From Taibaiella koreensis (GTDB lineage Bacteria; Bacteroidota; Bacteroidia; Chitinophagales; Chitinophagaceae), in assembly GCF_003545715.1 (NCBI RefSeq), contig NZ_QVNU01000003.1:744001-808000 (forward strand): DNA of 64,000 bases, read 5' to 3'. A program made the translations under genes and the position numbers. The notes beneath the pieces are model-generated. The model worked only from the letters and a program-made list of their open reading frames with translations, was not told where the DNA came from and did not search any database. Below are positions 17,404 to 26,432 of this stretch, piece by piece; position 1 is the first letter of the stretch; the number at the start of each line of letters is the position of its first letter.

Positions 17404-18422
17404 AGTATAGGATAAAAGACAAAGACAAGGAACACATAGCCGTGGCGACCGGAAGCATGCGGTCCTAATAGTGTGTCAATCCAGGAGAAGGATAACATGT
17501 ATACTGCGAGCACCAGGAAGGGAACCACGATGCTCCCCAGGATGAGCACCGGGGAATATTTCTTATCCGGGCGCGCTTTGCGGAAGCGGTACATGCTATA
17601 CAGGTGCAGGAATACAAGAAGCGCTGCAGCAATTGCCATAAAGCCCTCGGGGCCTGAACGCATTAATGTGCCGGCCGTAGCGCTGATCTGTGGTCGCAGG
17701 GTAATGACGATATAGTCGGCCGGCAGCTTATCGAAGTGCCAGCGCTGCGGGCTGCCGGAACCAGGGGAAGCGCCAAGGTTGGTGCTAAGTTGCAGGTCAG
17801 GGGGAAGCACCGCTTCCAATACAATGTCCAGTCTGCCGAAAGAGCGCCAGTGCCGCGCGGGAGAAAGAGAATAGCGGTGGCTGTACGCCGTTAGCCAGCC
17901 GGATAGGTCCTGCCAGGCCCTGGCTTGATAGCTTACGCTGATCCGGTGTATACCTTTGCTTAGCGCAGCATCGAAATATTGCAGCTCATCGGGGCTGCAG
18001 ATCATGGTCTCGTACGCACCCCATTCGATCACAGCGGTATTGGGCAGATTGTCAAAAGGCTTCTGCATGCCTTCAAAGCCAGGAAATGATAAAGGGATGC
18101 TACCATTCCATTCTTTAGGAACAGCGCGCAAGGGTTGCGGCTGTCCGTCGATGCTCACCCGGAAATCGCGCTCAAGATCCTTTGCCAGGAACAATAAGGG
18201 TATGCGGATGCCCTGCGGCGATTGTACCAGGTATTCGACCTGGTACCGCGCCCGGGTGACATCATTGTCGATCGTTATCCTTATCGTCTCTTGCAGGATG
18301 GCAACATCTTTGCTGGAAAAAACATCGGCCTGGCGGGAGCCCGGCCGTACCGGCGAAGCCATATTGGCAAAGCCGTTGAGCGCTTGCAGTAGCAGAAAGA
18401 GTACGGCGGGCAGATGCTTCAT
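17313..18422 (-). CDS. Unrecognised exported protein with C-terminal membrane segments
   Basis: A 369-residue protein: signal peptide 1-19 (AVLFLLLQALNGFA), a large probably periplasmic beta-rich domain (about 30-245) with VTRARYQVEYLVQSPQGIRIPLLFLAK, then three membrane helices (about 258-278, 290-312, 328-352) and a basic tail (RAIKRRLTRKS). I do not recognise the family. It starts 15 bases after paaC on the same strand and overlaps the deacetylase frame, so it is probably co-transcribed with both. Any link to phenylacetate breakdown is unsupported. Confidence 0.75.
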   Translation of the reverse strand: MKHLPAVLFLLLQALNGFANMASPVRPGSRQADVFSSKDVAILQETIRITIDNDVTRARYQVEYLVQSPQGIRIPLLFLAKDLERDFRVSIDGQPQPLRAVPKEWNGSIPLSFPGFEGMQKPFDNLPNTAVIEWGAYETMICSPDELQYFDAALSKGIHRISVSYQARAWQDLSGWLTAYSHRYSLSPARHWRSFGRLDIVLEAVLPPDLQLSTNLGASPGSGSPQRWHFDKLPADYIVITLRPQISATAGTLMRSGPEGFMAIAAALLVFLHLYSMYRFRKARPDKKYSPVLILGSIVVPFLVLAVYMLSFSWIDTLLGPHASGRHGYVFLVFVFYPILCPVYFLLLWLADRAIKRRLTRKSTNLIHP

Positions 18423-18437
18423 CTTGCTGGTATTACG

Positions 18438-19256
18438 TTACCATTCCATGCCGGGATAGGCCCGTTGCATGTATTGCATTTCGGCCAGGATATACCCGAG
18501 GTGCTCCGAGTGCTTGCCGGCTTTGCCTCCGGTCTGCATCCAGGCGTCGGCGGAGGGCATTTCCAGGGTAGCTTCGCCAAGTACTTCCGCCACTTGTGTC
18601 AGCCATTGGCTCCTGATCCCGGCCAGATCGGCGCCGGTACCGGCTTCCAGCATCACTTTATCTGCATCGGATATTTCAAACAGCTCTCCGGTATATTCCC
18701 AGCGGGCTTGTATCGCCTCCTGCATGCGGTCTTTGCTTTCGCCGGTACCATCGCCCAGGCGTATTACCCACTCGCTGCTCCAGCGGCGGTGATACAATGC
18801 CTCTTTCAGCGATTTCTCGGCAACGGCTGCGATGGTTGCGTCTTTACTGTCCCTTAGCGCGGTATAGAGCAGCACCGAATAATTGTCGTAAAAGAAAGAA
18901 CGGGCTATGGTATAGGCCCAGTCGCCATTATCCTGCTCTACCAGCAGCACATTCCGGAAATCCCAGGCATCCCGCAAGTAGGCGAGCGTGTCTTCAGTAA
19001 CCGGCTGTTTATGGTTGAGAAAGGCGGGGCTTGAAAACACTTCTTCCTGTATTTCGGCGGGCAGCTGGTTGTACAGCTCTGCTGCATATTGATACAGGCT
19101 GCGCGCCTGTCCCAGGTGGTCCAGTGCGGTATTGGTAATGGCGATATCCTGCTCCAGGATAGGGCCATGGCCGGTCCATTCGCTGATGCGGTGCCCGAGT
19201 ATAAGCGCATTGTCTGCAAGCTGCAGCACATAGTTCAATTGATGGATAGACGTCAT
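18438..19256 (-). CDS. paaC: 1,2-phenylacetyl-CoA epoxidase subunit PaaC
   Basis: PaaC is the structural ferritin-like subunit that pairs with catalytic PaaA in the phenylacetyl-CoA epoxidase. The 272-residue length fits. Family segments: LADNALILGHRISEWTGHGP (13-32), EQDIAITNTALDHLGQARSLY (35-55), AYLRDAWDFRNVLLVEQDNGDWAYT (about 91-115), ALYHRRWSSEWVIRLGDGTGES and the C-terminal GGKAGKHSEHLGYILAEMQYMQRAYPG. It follows paaB by 39 bases. No paaA, paaD or paaE is next to it, which is unusual because these subunits are normally encoded together. Confidence 0.93.
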   Translation of the reverse strand: MTSIHQLNYVLQLADNALILGHRISEWTGHGPILEQDIAITNTALDHLGQARSLYQYAAELYNQLPAEIQEEVFSSPAFLNHKQPVTEDTLAYLRDAWDFRNVLLVEQDNGDWAYTIARSFFYDNYSVLLYTALRDSKDATIAAVAEKSLKEALYHRRWSSEWVIRLGDGTGESKDRMQEAIQARWEYTGELFEISDADKVMLEAGTGADLAGIRSQWLTQVAEVLGEATLEMPSADAWMQTGGKAGKHSEHLGYILAEMQYMQRAYPGMEW

Positions 19257-19295
19257 TGTCCTTGATTTCTGAATGATCGGCGTCCCGGCAGGGAA

Positions 19296-19580
19296 TTACA
19301 TGTGCTTCAGCTCGATCGGCAGTTCGTAAAAAGTAGGGTGGCGGTATACTTTGTCATTGGCGGGATCGTACAGCTCACCGGCATCGTCGGGATTGGAGGC
19401 ATGGATGTATTTGCTTTCCACGGCCCATATGCTTACACCTTCCATACGGCGGGTATACACGTCGCGTGCATTCTCGATAGCCATGGCAGCATCTACTGCA
19501 TGCAGGCTGCCCACATGCTTATGGTCAAGTCCCGTTTTGCTGCGGATAAATATCTCCCAAAGCGGCCATTCGTTGTTCAT
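19296..19580 (-). CDS. paaB: 1,2-phenylacetyl-CoA epoxidase subunit PaaB
   Basis: PaaB is the small subunit that bridges PaaAC heterodimers. The 94-residue protein matches the family: WPLWEIFIRSKTGLDHKHVG (5-24), SLHAVDAAMAIENARDVYTRR (25-45), VSIWAVESKYIHAS (about 49-62), and a tail with DKVYRHPTFYELPIELKHM. It is the first gene of its run; a consensus TATCTTTG box lies upstream, and the neighbour beyond is an unrelated DUF922 gene rather than paaA. Confidence 0.93.
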   Translation of the reverse strand: MNNEWPLWEIFIRSKTGLDHKHVGSLHAVDAAMAIENARDVYTRRMEGVSIWAVESKYIHASNPDDAGELYDPANDKVYRHPTFYELPIELKHM

Positions 19581-19627
19581 TGTCCTGAATTATAATGGTT
19601 GAAAAAACTGTCGTTAAAATAAGGAGC

Positions 19628-19635
19628 CAAAGATA
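19628..19635 (-). promoter_or_regulatory. -7 box for the paaBC run
   Basis: CCAAAGATA on plus contains TATCTTTG on minus, 47 bases before the paaB ATG. It indicates that paaBC is transcribed from here and not from an upstream paaA. Confidence 0.55.
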
Positions 19636-19660
19636 AAGAAATAAAGCCAGTCGGCATGCT

Positions 19661-20731
19661 TCAGCGGCCGGCAGCAGCCTCCCTGTCATTCAGGTCTGCC
19701 TTGATACGCCCTTCCCATAGCAATTGCCTGCTTTTCTGGGCGCCATGACCTGTATCTTCATCGTAGACCGACTGTAGCTGCTCCGTTTCCCGGCTATATT
19801 GTTTTTGCAGGCTGTCTACGGCCTCACGAAAAGCAGCTACGGTAACCTTCAGTTTTCGCAGCGCAGTTGCCAGCTCATAGGTTTTCATGGCTGCGATATC
19901 GAAATGCAATTGCTCGTGCTGCAGCACATAAGCATTCTTACCGTCGGCCTTCATCCAGGAGCGGTTTTTGTCGAAATAAGGCAGCAGCGTAATGTTGGCT
20001 GTTGTGCCCTTATAGTCGCTGGTGAGCTCGTACTGCAGGGAAAAGCCGCTGTAGGTTGCCGCAAGGGCTACACTCTGCTTATCGGGCTTCCCGTTGAAAT
20101 CTTCTATGTGCAATGGCCGGCCGGCGTCGTAGCCGATCTGTTCGGGATCATTGCTGTTGTTTTTTACCAATACGGTTACACTTACTTCCTGTTGGTTGGG
20201 GTCGCGGTACTGGTTATAGTTGATCGCCCACCAGCTGTCAAATTCCCTGAGCACCTGTTCCAGGCTTTGGCTCACCAGCTTGCCGATGTAAACGCTGGCA
20301 TCGGCGCTGGTACGGGCGGTATAACCACCACTGTAGTCCACCACCTTCTGGCCGTTCCGGTAAAAAGCATAGGCTGCGTCCAGTGCGGCTTCTTCCTGCA
20401 GGCCCTTCGTCGTTTCACCCACCTGTAGCTTCGTAATGTGTAAGGCAAACGTATCTGGTGCCTGTTGCGATACGTGTTCGCCGATATACCGGCGAATAGC
20501 AGTAGCTGCCCCCGCCTCGATATTGACCGGCACTTCTGTTCGCGTCGTACCGGTCCGCATGGTGCCGATGGTTGCCGTATCGGCGCGGTCGTCAGTCACA
20601 GCGGCGATGTATACGTTTTTTAAGCTGATCCCGCCAGCAGTGGGCTTCAGCTTGACGGTACGGCTAGTCTGCGCCGGAGTACCGCCACAGCATAGCAGTA
20701 CCGCCACAAGTAGCATCAGTATTTGTTTCAT
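19661..20731 (-). CDS. DUF922-type secreted putative zinc peptidase
   Basis: A 356-residue exported protein with signal peptide 1-21 (LLVAVLLCCGGTPAQ). The C-terminal part has YVLQHEQLHFDIAAMKTYEL (268-287), an H-E-x-x-H zinc motif (H272, E273, H276), and YDEDTGHGAQKSRQLLWEGRI (about 323-343), matching the D-x-x-T-x-H-G pattern of the DUF922 predicted Zn-dependent protease family. The N-terminal half (30-180) is a separate beta domain that I do not recognise. Activity is inferred only. Confidence 0.7.
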   Translation of the reverse strand: MKQILMLLVAVLLCCGGTPAQTSRTVKLKPTAGGISLKNVYIAAVTDDRADTATIGTMRTGTTRTEVPVNIEAGAATAIRRYIGEHVSQQAPDTFALHITKLQVGETTKGLQEEAALDAAYAFYRNGQKVVDYSGGYTARTSADASVYIGKLVSQSLEQVLREFDSWWAINYNQYRDPNQQEVSVTVLVKNNSNDPEQIGYDAGRPLHIEDFNGKPDKQSVALAATYSGFSLQYELTSDYKGTTANITLLPYFDKNRSWMKADGKNAYVLQHEQLHFDIAAMKTYELATALRKLKVTVAAFREAVDSLQKQYSRETEQLQSVYDEDTGHGAQKSRQLLWEGRIKADLNDREAAAGR

Positions 20732-20749
20732 CCCTGTTTCCTTTTACTG

Positions 20750-20789
20750 AAAAAGGAGCCGTTCCCGGATACGGGAATAGCTCCTTTTT
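20750..20789 (-). terminator. Terminator after lepA
   Basis: AAAAAGGAGC (20750-20759) pairs with GCTCCTTTTT (20780-20789); GTTCCCG and CGGGAAT extend the stem inside. Confidence 0.9.
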
Positions 20790-20821
20790 GATATTTTTAT
20801 CAAAAGACCTTTCGCGCATAC

Positions 20822-22618
20822 TTACTCGTCCAGCTTCAGTACGGCGAGGAAGGCTTCCTGAGGTACCTCTACGTTCCCGATCTGGCGCATGCGCTTCTTG
20901 CCCTCTTTCTGCTTTTCGAGCAGCTTACGCTTACGGGAAATGTCGCCTCCGTAACATTTTGCTGTTACATCCTTACGCATAGCAGAAATCGTTTCTCTCG
21001 CCACGATCTTGGCGCCCAGCGCGGCTTGTATCGCGATCATGAATTGCTGGCGGGGCAACAATTCTTTAAGTTTGCTACAGAGCTTGCGGCCGAAATCCTG
21101 GGCACGGCTGCGGTGGATCAGGGCGCTTAAGGCATCCACTTTGTCGCCGTTGAGCAGGATATCCATCTTGGCGATATCGCTTTCGCGGTAGTCCAGCGGC
21201 TGGTAGTCGAAAGAAGCATAGCCGCGGGTAGACGACTTCAGCTTATCGTAAAAATCGAATACGATCTCGGCCAGAGGCAATTCGAAGATCAGCTCCACGC
21301 GGGTAGCGGTCAGGTAGTTCTGGTTGATGAGAATGCCGCGCTTACCAAGGCACAGGGTCATGATATTGCCGATATAGTCGGGCAGGGTAATGATCTGTGC
21401 GCGGATAAAAGGCTCTTCAATACGATCGATGCGGCTGGGATCGGGCATCTCCGACGGATTGTTCACGATGATCCTTACATCTTTTTCCCTTGTGGTATAA
21501 GCGTGGAAACTTACGTTGGGTACCGTAGTGATCACCGTTTGGTTGAACTCGCGTTCCAGCCTTTCCTGGATGATCTCCATATGCAGCATACCCAGGAAGC
21601 CGCAACGGAAGCCGAAACCAAGGGCTTGCGACGTTTCCGGCTCGAAAGTAAGCGAGGCGTCGTTGAGCTGCAGCTTTTCCATGCAGTCGCGCAGCTCTTC
21701 GAATTCATCCGTATTCACAGGGAAGATGCCGGCAAATACCATGGGCTTTACGTCTTCGAAGCCTTTTACCACTTCTTGTGTAGGATTGCTTACCAGCGTA
21801 ATGGTATCGCCCACTTTCACTTCTTTGGCATTCTTGATGCCGGTAATAATATAGCCTACATCGCCTGCTTTTACCTCGTTCTTCGGTGTAAGCGCCAGCT
21901 TCAGGATACCTACTTCGTCAGCACCGTATTCCTTGCTTGTATGGACAAATTTTACTTTATCGTTCTTTTTGAGCGTTCCGTTGATGACGCGATAGTATAC
22001 AATGATCCCACGGAAGGAGTTGAACACCGAATCGAAGATGAGCGCCTGCAGGGGAGCCTCCTCGTTGCCTTTGGGAGCCGGTATGCGCTCGATAATGGCT
22101 TCCAGGATTGCATCGATGCCGATGCCGCTTTTGCCGCTGGCCAGGATAATGTCTTCCGGCTTGCAGCCGATCAGGTCTACGATCTGATCCGTCACTTCGG
22201 GTATCATAGCGCCATCCATATCGATCTTGTTGATCACCGGGATGATCTCCAGGTCGTTTTCGATGGCAAGGTATAGATTAGAAATAGTTTGCGCCTGTAT
22301 ACCCTGCGAGGCATCGACCAGTAGCAGCGCGCCTTCGCAGGCGGCCAGCGCACGGCTCACTTCGTACGAAAAGTCTACGTGACCTGGCGTGTCGATCAGG
22401 TTGAGGGTATATTTTTCGCCTTTGTGCACATGGTCGATCTGGATAGCATGACTTTTGATCGTAATGCCCTTCTCACGCTCCAGGTCCATGTCGTCGAGCA
22501 CCTGGGCTTGCATTTCGCGTTCCGAAATGGTTTTGGTATGCTCCAGCAGGCGGTCGGCCAGGGTGCTTTTCCCGTGATCAATGTGGGCAATGATGCAAAA
22601 ATTGCGGATATTCTTCAT
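20822..22618 (-). CDS. lepA: Elongation factor 4 (LepA)
   Basis: EF4/LepA is a ribosome-bound GTPase with roles in translation under stress and in 30S biogenesis. From the ATG at 22618 it has 598 residues, the usual length. G1 motif [10 protein letters not shown]3 DTPGHVDF, G4 NKID, EF-G-like domains II and III, and the LepA-specific C-terminal domain ([25 protein letters not shown] written across about 554-578). An in-frame TTG nine bases upstream is not needed. A strong terminator follows. No clear TAnnTTTG box is seen upstream. Confidence 0.97.
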   Translation of the reverse strand: MKNIRNFCIIAHIDHGKSTLADRLLEHTKTISEREMQAQVLDDMDLEREKGITIKSHAIQIDHVHKGEKYTLNLIDTPGHVDFSYEVSRALAACEGALLLVDASQGIQAQTISNLYLAIENDLEIIPVINKIDMDGAMIPEVTDQIVDLIGCKPEDIILASGKSGIGIDAILEAIIERIPAPKGNEEAPLQALIFDSVFNSFRGIIVYYRVINGTLKKNDKVKFVHTSKEYGADEVGILKLALTPKNEVKAGDVGYIITGIKNAKEVKVGDTITLVSNPTQEVVKGFEDVKPMVFAGIFPVNTDEFEELRDCMEKLQLNDASLTFEPETSQALGFGFRCGFLGMLHMEIIQERLEREFNQTVITTVPNVSFHAYTTREKDVRIIVNNPSEMPDPSRIDRIEEPFIRAQIITLPDYIGNIMTLCLGKRGILINQNYLTATRVELIFELPLAEIVFDFYDKLKSSTRGYASFDYQPLDYRESDIAKMDILLNGDKVDALSALIHRSRAQDFGRKLCSKLKELLPRQQFMIAIQAALGAKIVARETISAMRKDVTAKCYGGDISRKRKLLEKQKEGKKRMRQIGNVEVPQEAFLAVLKLDE

Positions 22619-22808
22619 ATTTCTCAAATGGTGCGCGAAGTTACTGAAAATTTAGGGTTTCCAGCGCTTTCGGTCCTGCAACCGCCCGTATCGCCCGTGA
22701 TCTTTACGTTACGGCCTATAGAAAAGACAACCGGCACGCCTTTCTCCCTAATTCCTCCCGTTTTTTGTTCCCGGAAGAAGGCATTTTTAAAAGAATGTTT
22801 TTATTTAT

Positions 22809-22829
22809 GTAGTTAACTACGTAAATTTG
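22809..22829 (+). promoter_or_regulatory. Palindromic candidate operator joined to a -7 box
   Basis: The 12-base perfect palindrome GTAGTTAACTAC (22809-22820) is followed at once by TAAATTTG (22822-22829), four bases before the GNAT ATG. It would sit between the -33 and -7 elements, a good place for repression by the MarR protein encoded by the second gene. Confidence 0.5.
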
Positions 22830-22833
22830 TACC

Positions 22834-23337
22834 ATGAAAAATAAATTCTCTATACGGCAATTGGATAACAATGATAGTCAGCAGGTGATCAACCTTATAC
22901 TGCCCATACAGCAACAGGAGTTCGGCGTGCCCATCAGCATAGAAGATCAGCCCGACCTTATCGATATCGATTCCTATTATTATAAACACGGAGGCAGTTT
23001 CTGGGGTGTTTTCGACGATCATATCCTGGTAGGTACTATTGCCCTGCTTGCCCTGGGTCATCATGCTGCTGCCATCAGGAAGATGTTTGTAAGGAAGGAA
23101 TACCGGGGCAAAGAAAAGGGCATTGCACAGGCCCTGTTCGACCACTTGATCGCTTATTGCAGAGAGCAAGGTATCCGGGATATTTATCTCGGGACGATAG
23201 ATCATATGCATGCAGCGCACCGGTTTTATGAGCGGAATGGATTTGAGGAAACAGGGGCTTCGGCTTTACCGTCCTATTTTCCGAGAATGGCTGTAGACAA
23301 TGTATTTTATCATTTAAACCTTGCTCCATCAATATGA
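22834..23337 (+). CDS. GNAT family N-acetyltransferase
   Basis: A 167-residue acetyl-CoA-dependent acyltransferase. The fold is recognised from the acetyl-CoA loop region ALGHHAAAIRKMFVRKEYRG (about 71-90), with KEKGIAQALFDHLIAYCREQG after it, and the C-terminal AAHRFYERNGFEETG (about 131-145). The acceptor is unknown. The gene overlaps the following MarR gene by four bases (ATGA), which implies translational coupling. The promoter box lies directly before the ATG, so the mRNA may be leaderless. Confidence 0.87.
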   Translation: MKNKFSIRQLDNNDSQQVINLILPIQQQEFGVPISIEDQPDLIDIDSYYYKHGGSFWGVFDDHILVGTIALLALGHHAAAIRKMFVRKEYRGKEKGIAQALFDHLIAYCREQGIRDIYLGTIDHMHAAHRFYERNGFEETGASALPSYFPRMAVDNVFYHLNLAPSI

Positions 23338-23837
23338 ATATTATAGACGAAGCAGGTCTGCTGGCCCTGGCCACCCGGCTACAGCGCCTCAGCGAACGTA
23401 TGCGCAAGGACGGTGAGGATATTTACAAAGCCATGGGCATCCATTTTCAGCCGAAATGGTTTCCCGTGATCTATGTGCTCCTCCATCGGAATACCCTTAG
23501 TGTTGTGGAGATCGCCGGCGAGATCGGCTATTCGCATCCATCCACGATCACTTTGCTAAAAGAACTGGAAAAAGAAAAACTGATCCGCTCAGGAAAGGAC
23601 AAGGCCGATGAGCGCAAACGGCTGCTGCAACTAAGCGCCAAAGGACGTAAGCTGGTAACACAAATGGAGCCGGTCTGGGATATCATTACGGCAGCTACCA
23701 TCGACCTGATCGATACACAGCACAATCTGATGCGCGCGATCGAAGAGGTGGAGGAACGATTCCGGCTGCAGAGTTTTTTGCAAAGAGCCTTGTCGCTCAT
23801 CAAGGCACATAAGGAAGATGATGCTACTGGTTCTTGA
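23334..23837 (+). CDS. MarR family transcriptional regulator
   Basis: A 167-residue winged-helix protein. Residues about 45-115 carry the DNA-binding part: NTLSVVEIAGEIGYSHPSTITLLKELEKEKLIRSG read across the helix-turn-helix, then a wing (KADERKRLLQLSAKGRKLV). N- and C-terminal helices fit the MarR dimer interface. Coupling to the GNAT gene and the palindrome in the shared promoter suggest autoregulation. Its 3' end overlaps the convergent paaY gene by 14 bases. PaaR-type control of paa genes is possible but unsupported. Confidence 0.87.
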   Translation: MNIIDEAGLLALATRLQRLSERMRKDGEDIYKAMGIHFQPKWFPVIYVLLHRNTLSVVEIAGEIGYSHPSTITLLKELEKEKLIRSGKDKADERKRLLQLSAKGRKLVTQMEPVWDIITAATIDLIDTQHNLMRAIEEVEERFRLQSFLQRALSLIKAHKEDDATGS

Positions 23838-24420
23838 TCTTGTTCCAGATCTCGTAGAGCTTCTCCTGCGAAGGCCTGTCGGCAGGCAGTTCGGGCAACG
23901 CGGTACATTCCTGCCAGTGATCCTGTATATCTTTTGGCAGGCTCTGATATAGTTGTGTACCCTTGGTCTTCCAGGCGATCATCTCGTCGCTCACTTGCTT
24001 AATCACCTTACCGGGGTTGCCCACCACCAGGGAGCGTGGCGGAATAATGGTATTGGCCGGGACAAAAGTCATCGCCCCGATAATGGATTCGTCGCCCACC
24101 TCCACTTCATCCATCACTACGGCATTCATGCCCACCATCACGTTGCGGCCGATATGTGCGCCGTGTATGATTGCGCCATGGCCTATGTGCGCGGCCTCTT
24201 CCAGCTTTACCGTTACGCCGGGGAACATATGGATGGTGCAGTTTTCCTGCACATTGCAGCCATCGGCGATCTCGATACCACCCCAGTCGCCGCGTAGCGC
24301 GCAGCCGGGGCCAATGTACACATCTTTACCAATGATCACATTGCCGGTAACGGTAGCCATGGGATGCACAAAGGAAGATGGATGCACTACCGGTATAAAA
24401 CCTTTGAAGGAATAGATCAT
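23824..24420 (-). CDS. paaY: PaaY-like hexapeptide-repeat protein (gamma-carbonic anhydrase fold)
   Basis: A 198-residue left-handed beta-helix protein. The N-terminus (SFKGFIPVVHPSSFVHPMAT), LRGDWGG, QENCTIHMFPGVTV, HIGHGAIIHG and VGMNAVVMDEVEVG follow E. coli PaaY closely, and EMIAWKTKGTQLYQ near the C-terminus is also a PaaY feature. PaaY is a thioesterase that relieves CoA sequestration during phenylacetate breakdown; the fold also occurs in gamma-carbonic anhydrases. The His residues of the metal site are present. It lies 4.2 kb from paaBC with unrelated genes between. Confidence 0.83.
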   Translation of the reverse strand: MIYSFKGFIPVVHPSSFVHPMATVTGNVIIGKDVYIGPGCALRGDWGGIEIADGCNVQENCTIHMFPGVTVKLEEAAHIGHGAIIHGAHIGRNVMVGMNAVVMDEVEVGDESIIGAMTFVPANTIIPPRSLVVGNPGKVIKQVSDEMIAWKTKGTQLYQSLPKDIQDHWQECTALPELPADRPSQEKLYEIWNKIKNQ

Positions 24421-24440
24421 AATGCGAAGATAAGAGCGGT

Positions 24441-26306
24441 TTACCGTTTGATCAGCTTGGCGGGCTGCGTCAGTCCGGCCGCCGTGTGGATATTGACAAA
24501 ATACATGCCTGGAGCCAGGCTGCTGATATCGATGTCGGTATCGGCTTTCAGGCTGCCGATCAGCAGGTTTTTTCCCTGTACGTCTGTCAACGTATAGGTT
24601 GCCATGGCAGTACCCAGCCGGGGGATATGGATATGCACGCGGTCGTTGGCTGGATTGGGGCTCAGGCTCCAGGCTATTGCCGGAGGCTCCGTTGCCTTAA
24701 TGCCGACCGGTAAGCGGGCGCCAAGCAGCGGCCGCAGCAAGAGCGCACCATCGAGCAGGGAAGGCTCCCAGTTGTTGCTCACTTTAAAGTAACGGTGGTT
24801 GGCGCCGGTGCGGTTGGCATCCAGCGCGATCTGCAGAGAGTCGCTTACGCCGCCCGCCGGTTGTACGATGCTGATATAAAAGGTCCCGGTATTCAGCAAT
24901 ACAGGCTGCTCGAAAGCGTATACCGAGAACTTGTTGACCGTATCGGGATAGTCGGGGAGTAAAAATTCCTCCTGGTACAGCAAGTCGTCGGTGCCGCCGT
25001 TGATGGCGATGTCGCGGTACACACCTATACTGAACTCTTTAAGTGTGGCCTTGGGTAATACCGGGGCAAAGCGGATGGCGATGCCTCTCAGCGTGTCTGG
25101 CTGGTATACGGCGTACTCTACAGCGGTAGCGCCGGGTGCGCCGGGTTGCAGGTTAAGGAAATAAGATTGCTCGGCGGTGCCGTCATCGTAAGCAAAATAA
25201 TTGTCGAAAACCTGCTGGGAGCGGATGGTATCATTGGCCCTGGACTCGCCGGGATAGCTGCCGGTGCAATAGAACAGGTTGTCGTAGACCACGCGGTCGT
25301 TGGGATTGCCCGGAGTAAACGTGCCGGCATTGTACATCGGGTAAAGCGCGTCGGTCTCCTGGCGACTAGGCAGACTTACATTGGCTGTGCCGGAGCCCAG
25401 GTTCGTAGCGCCGGTAGTGGCGCGGAAGCCCGTGGGAATATTAGGGGTCAGCGGGCCGTAGTTTTTCAGTGTGGACACCAGGTTGGCGGCAAGGAAGGAT
25501 GCGGGGTTCGTTTTGAAATGCCGGAAGGGCATGGCGCTGAAATCGTTTAGAATAGAAGCCGGCTCTTTGGTAAAAGCGACATCGCGAACAGTGGTATCGT
25601 ACAGGTTACGCCCCGCATCGACACGGATATAATCCAGGTTCCAATGGGAATTGCTGATACCTATCGTTGCTGTATTGATCCAGCGCATCCGGAAGTTGTC
25701 GTTGAAATACCCGGTATCGTTAAGCGGGATCATCACCTGTCGGAAAGGTAGCTGCGCAGTATCGCCGTTTACCGACCAGACCTTAACCCAGGTGCCATTC
25801 GATCGCAGAAAGAACAGCATCAGGGAATCGTAGGGTTTAGGCGAAAAGCCGTTGCCGCGGGGCTGGTAAAAGAAGCTGAGGTATACCGAGTCGACGGGAG
25901 CACGCCCGCTCAGGGCAAAGGGCAGCGAGGTAAGGCTGTCGGCGTAGATCGTAGTATAATTCGATACCGTATCGTAATAGGGATGCCCCAGCGCGTTGAG
26001 CGCGTCGAAGGTGGCGACGCCGCGGCTCACCATATCGCGGCCCATCGTATTATTGATGTAAACATAACGGTCGGTCCAGCGTTCGGCGCTGGGATAAGGG
26101 GCATTATCGGTAAAGTCTTCAAAGAAGGGAAGTGCTAATGCTGTAGGTTTACGTAGCGGACCATGCGGTGCAGCAGGCTGGTGTTGCAGCGCGGTATTCT
26201 CCATCAGCGGGCCAAGATGTTCCTGGGCGCCGGCCGTAAATGTAGTGGCAAGGAGCAACAGGAACAAAAATCTCTGGATTAAGCTCATAATACGGTAATT
26301 GTACAT
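24441..26306 (-). CDS. Secreted T9SS type A cargo, unknown function
   Basis: A 621-residue exported protein from the ATG at 26306 (an ATG at 26288 gives a shorter signal peptide, IQRFLFLLLLATTFTAGAQ; both lie after the promoter box at 26347-26340). An in-frame extension up to 26438 is excluded because it crosses that promoter. The body is rich in Tyr, Asp and Asn and has the look of a large beta-sandwich protein (FEDFTDNAPYP, LSFFYQPRGNG, YFAYDDGTAE), common in Bacteroidota cargo. The C-terminus (SLSPNPANDRVHIHI, LAPGMYFVNIHT, LIKR) is a type A sorting domain. No enzymatic motif is seen. Confidence 0.82.
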   Translation of the reverse strand: MYNYRIMSLIQRFLFLLLLATTFTAGAQEHLGPLMENTALQHQPAAPHGPLRKPTALALPFFEDFTDNAPYPSAERWTDRYVYINNTMGRDMVSRGVATFDALNALGHPYYDTVSNYTTIYADSLTSLPFALSGRAPVDSVYLSFFYQPRGNGFSPKPYDSLMLFFLRSNGTWVKVWSVNGDTAQLPFRQVMIPLNDTGYFNDNFRMRWINTATIGISNSHWNLDYIRVDAGRNLYDTTVRDVAFTKEPASILNDFSAMPFRHFKTNPASFLAANLVSTLKNYGPLTPNIPTGFRATTGATNLGSGTANVSLPSRQETDALYPMYNAGTFTPGNPNDRVVYDNLFYCTGSYPGESRANDTIRSQQVFDNYFAYDDGTAEQSYFLNLQPGAPGATAVEYAVYQPDTLRGIAIRFAPVLPKATLKEFSIGVYRDIAINGGTDDLLYQEEFLLPDYPDTVNKFSVYAFEQPVLLNTGTFYISIVQPAGGVSDSLQIALDANRTGANHRYFKVSNNWEPSLLDGALLLRPLLGARLPVGIKATEPPAIAWSLSPNPANDRVHIHIPRLGTAMATYTLTDVQGKNLLIGSLKADTDIDISSLAPGMYFVNIHTAAGLTQPAKLIKR

Positions 26307-26339
26307 CTTGTCAATGCGGTCGCCTGTGTCGGTTATCCG

Positions 26340-26347
26340 CAAATATA
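26340..26347 (-). promoter_or_regulatory. -7 box for the 621-residue T9SS gene
   Basis: CAAATATA on plus is TATATTTG on minus, 33 bases before the ATG at 26306. Confidence 0.5.
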
Positions 26348-26420
26348 GGGGTTTCCCTTCTGAAACGCCTTTAGGCCAAGCCTCGGTTTTAGTCCTATCG
26401 CAGCTCTCGGTTGTTCGCCT

Positions 26421-26428
26421 TACCTTTG
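26421..26428 (+). promoter_or_regulatory. -7 box directly before the ABC-F gene (leaderless arrangement)
   Basis: TACCTTTG, then CGCC, then the ATG at 26433: the same four-base gap as at dapF and the GNAT gene. Confidence 0.5.
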
Positions 26429-26432
26429 CGCC

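Noticed and set aside
19581-19660. Remnant of paaA upstream of paaB
   Set aside because: The 80-base gap contains a promoter box and no frame resembling the PaaA C-terminus.
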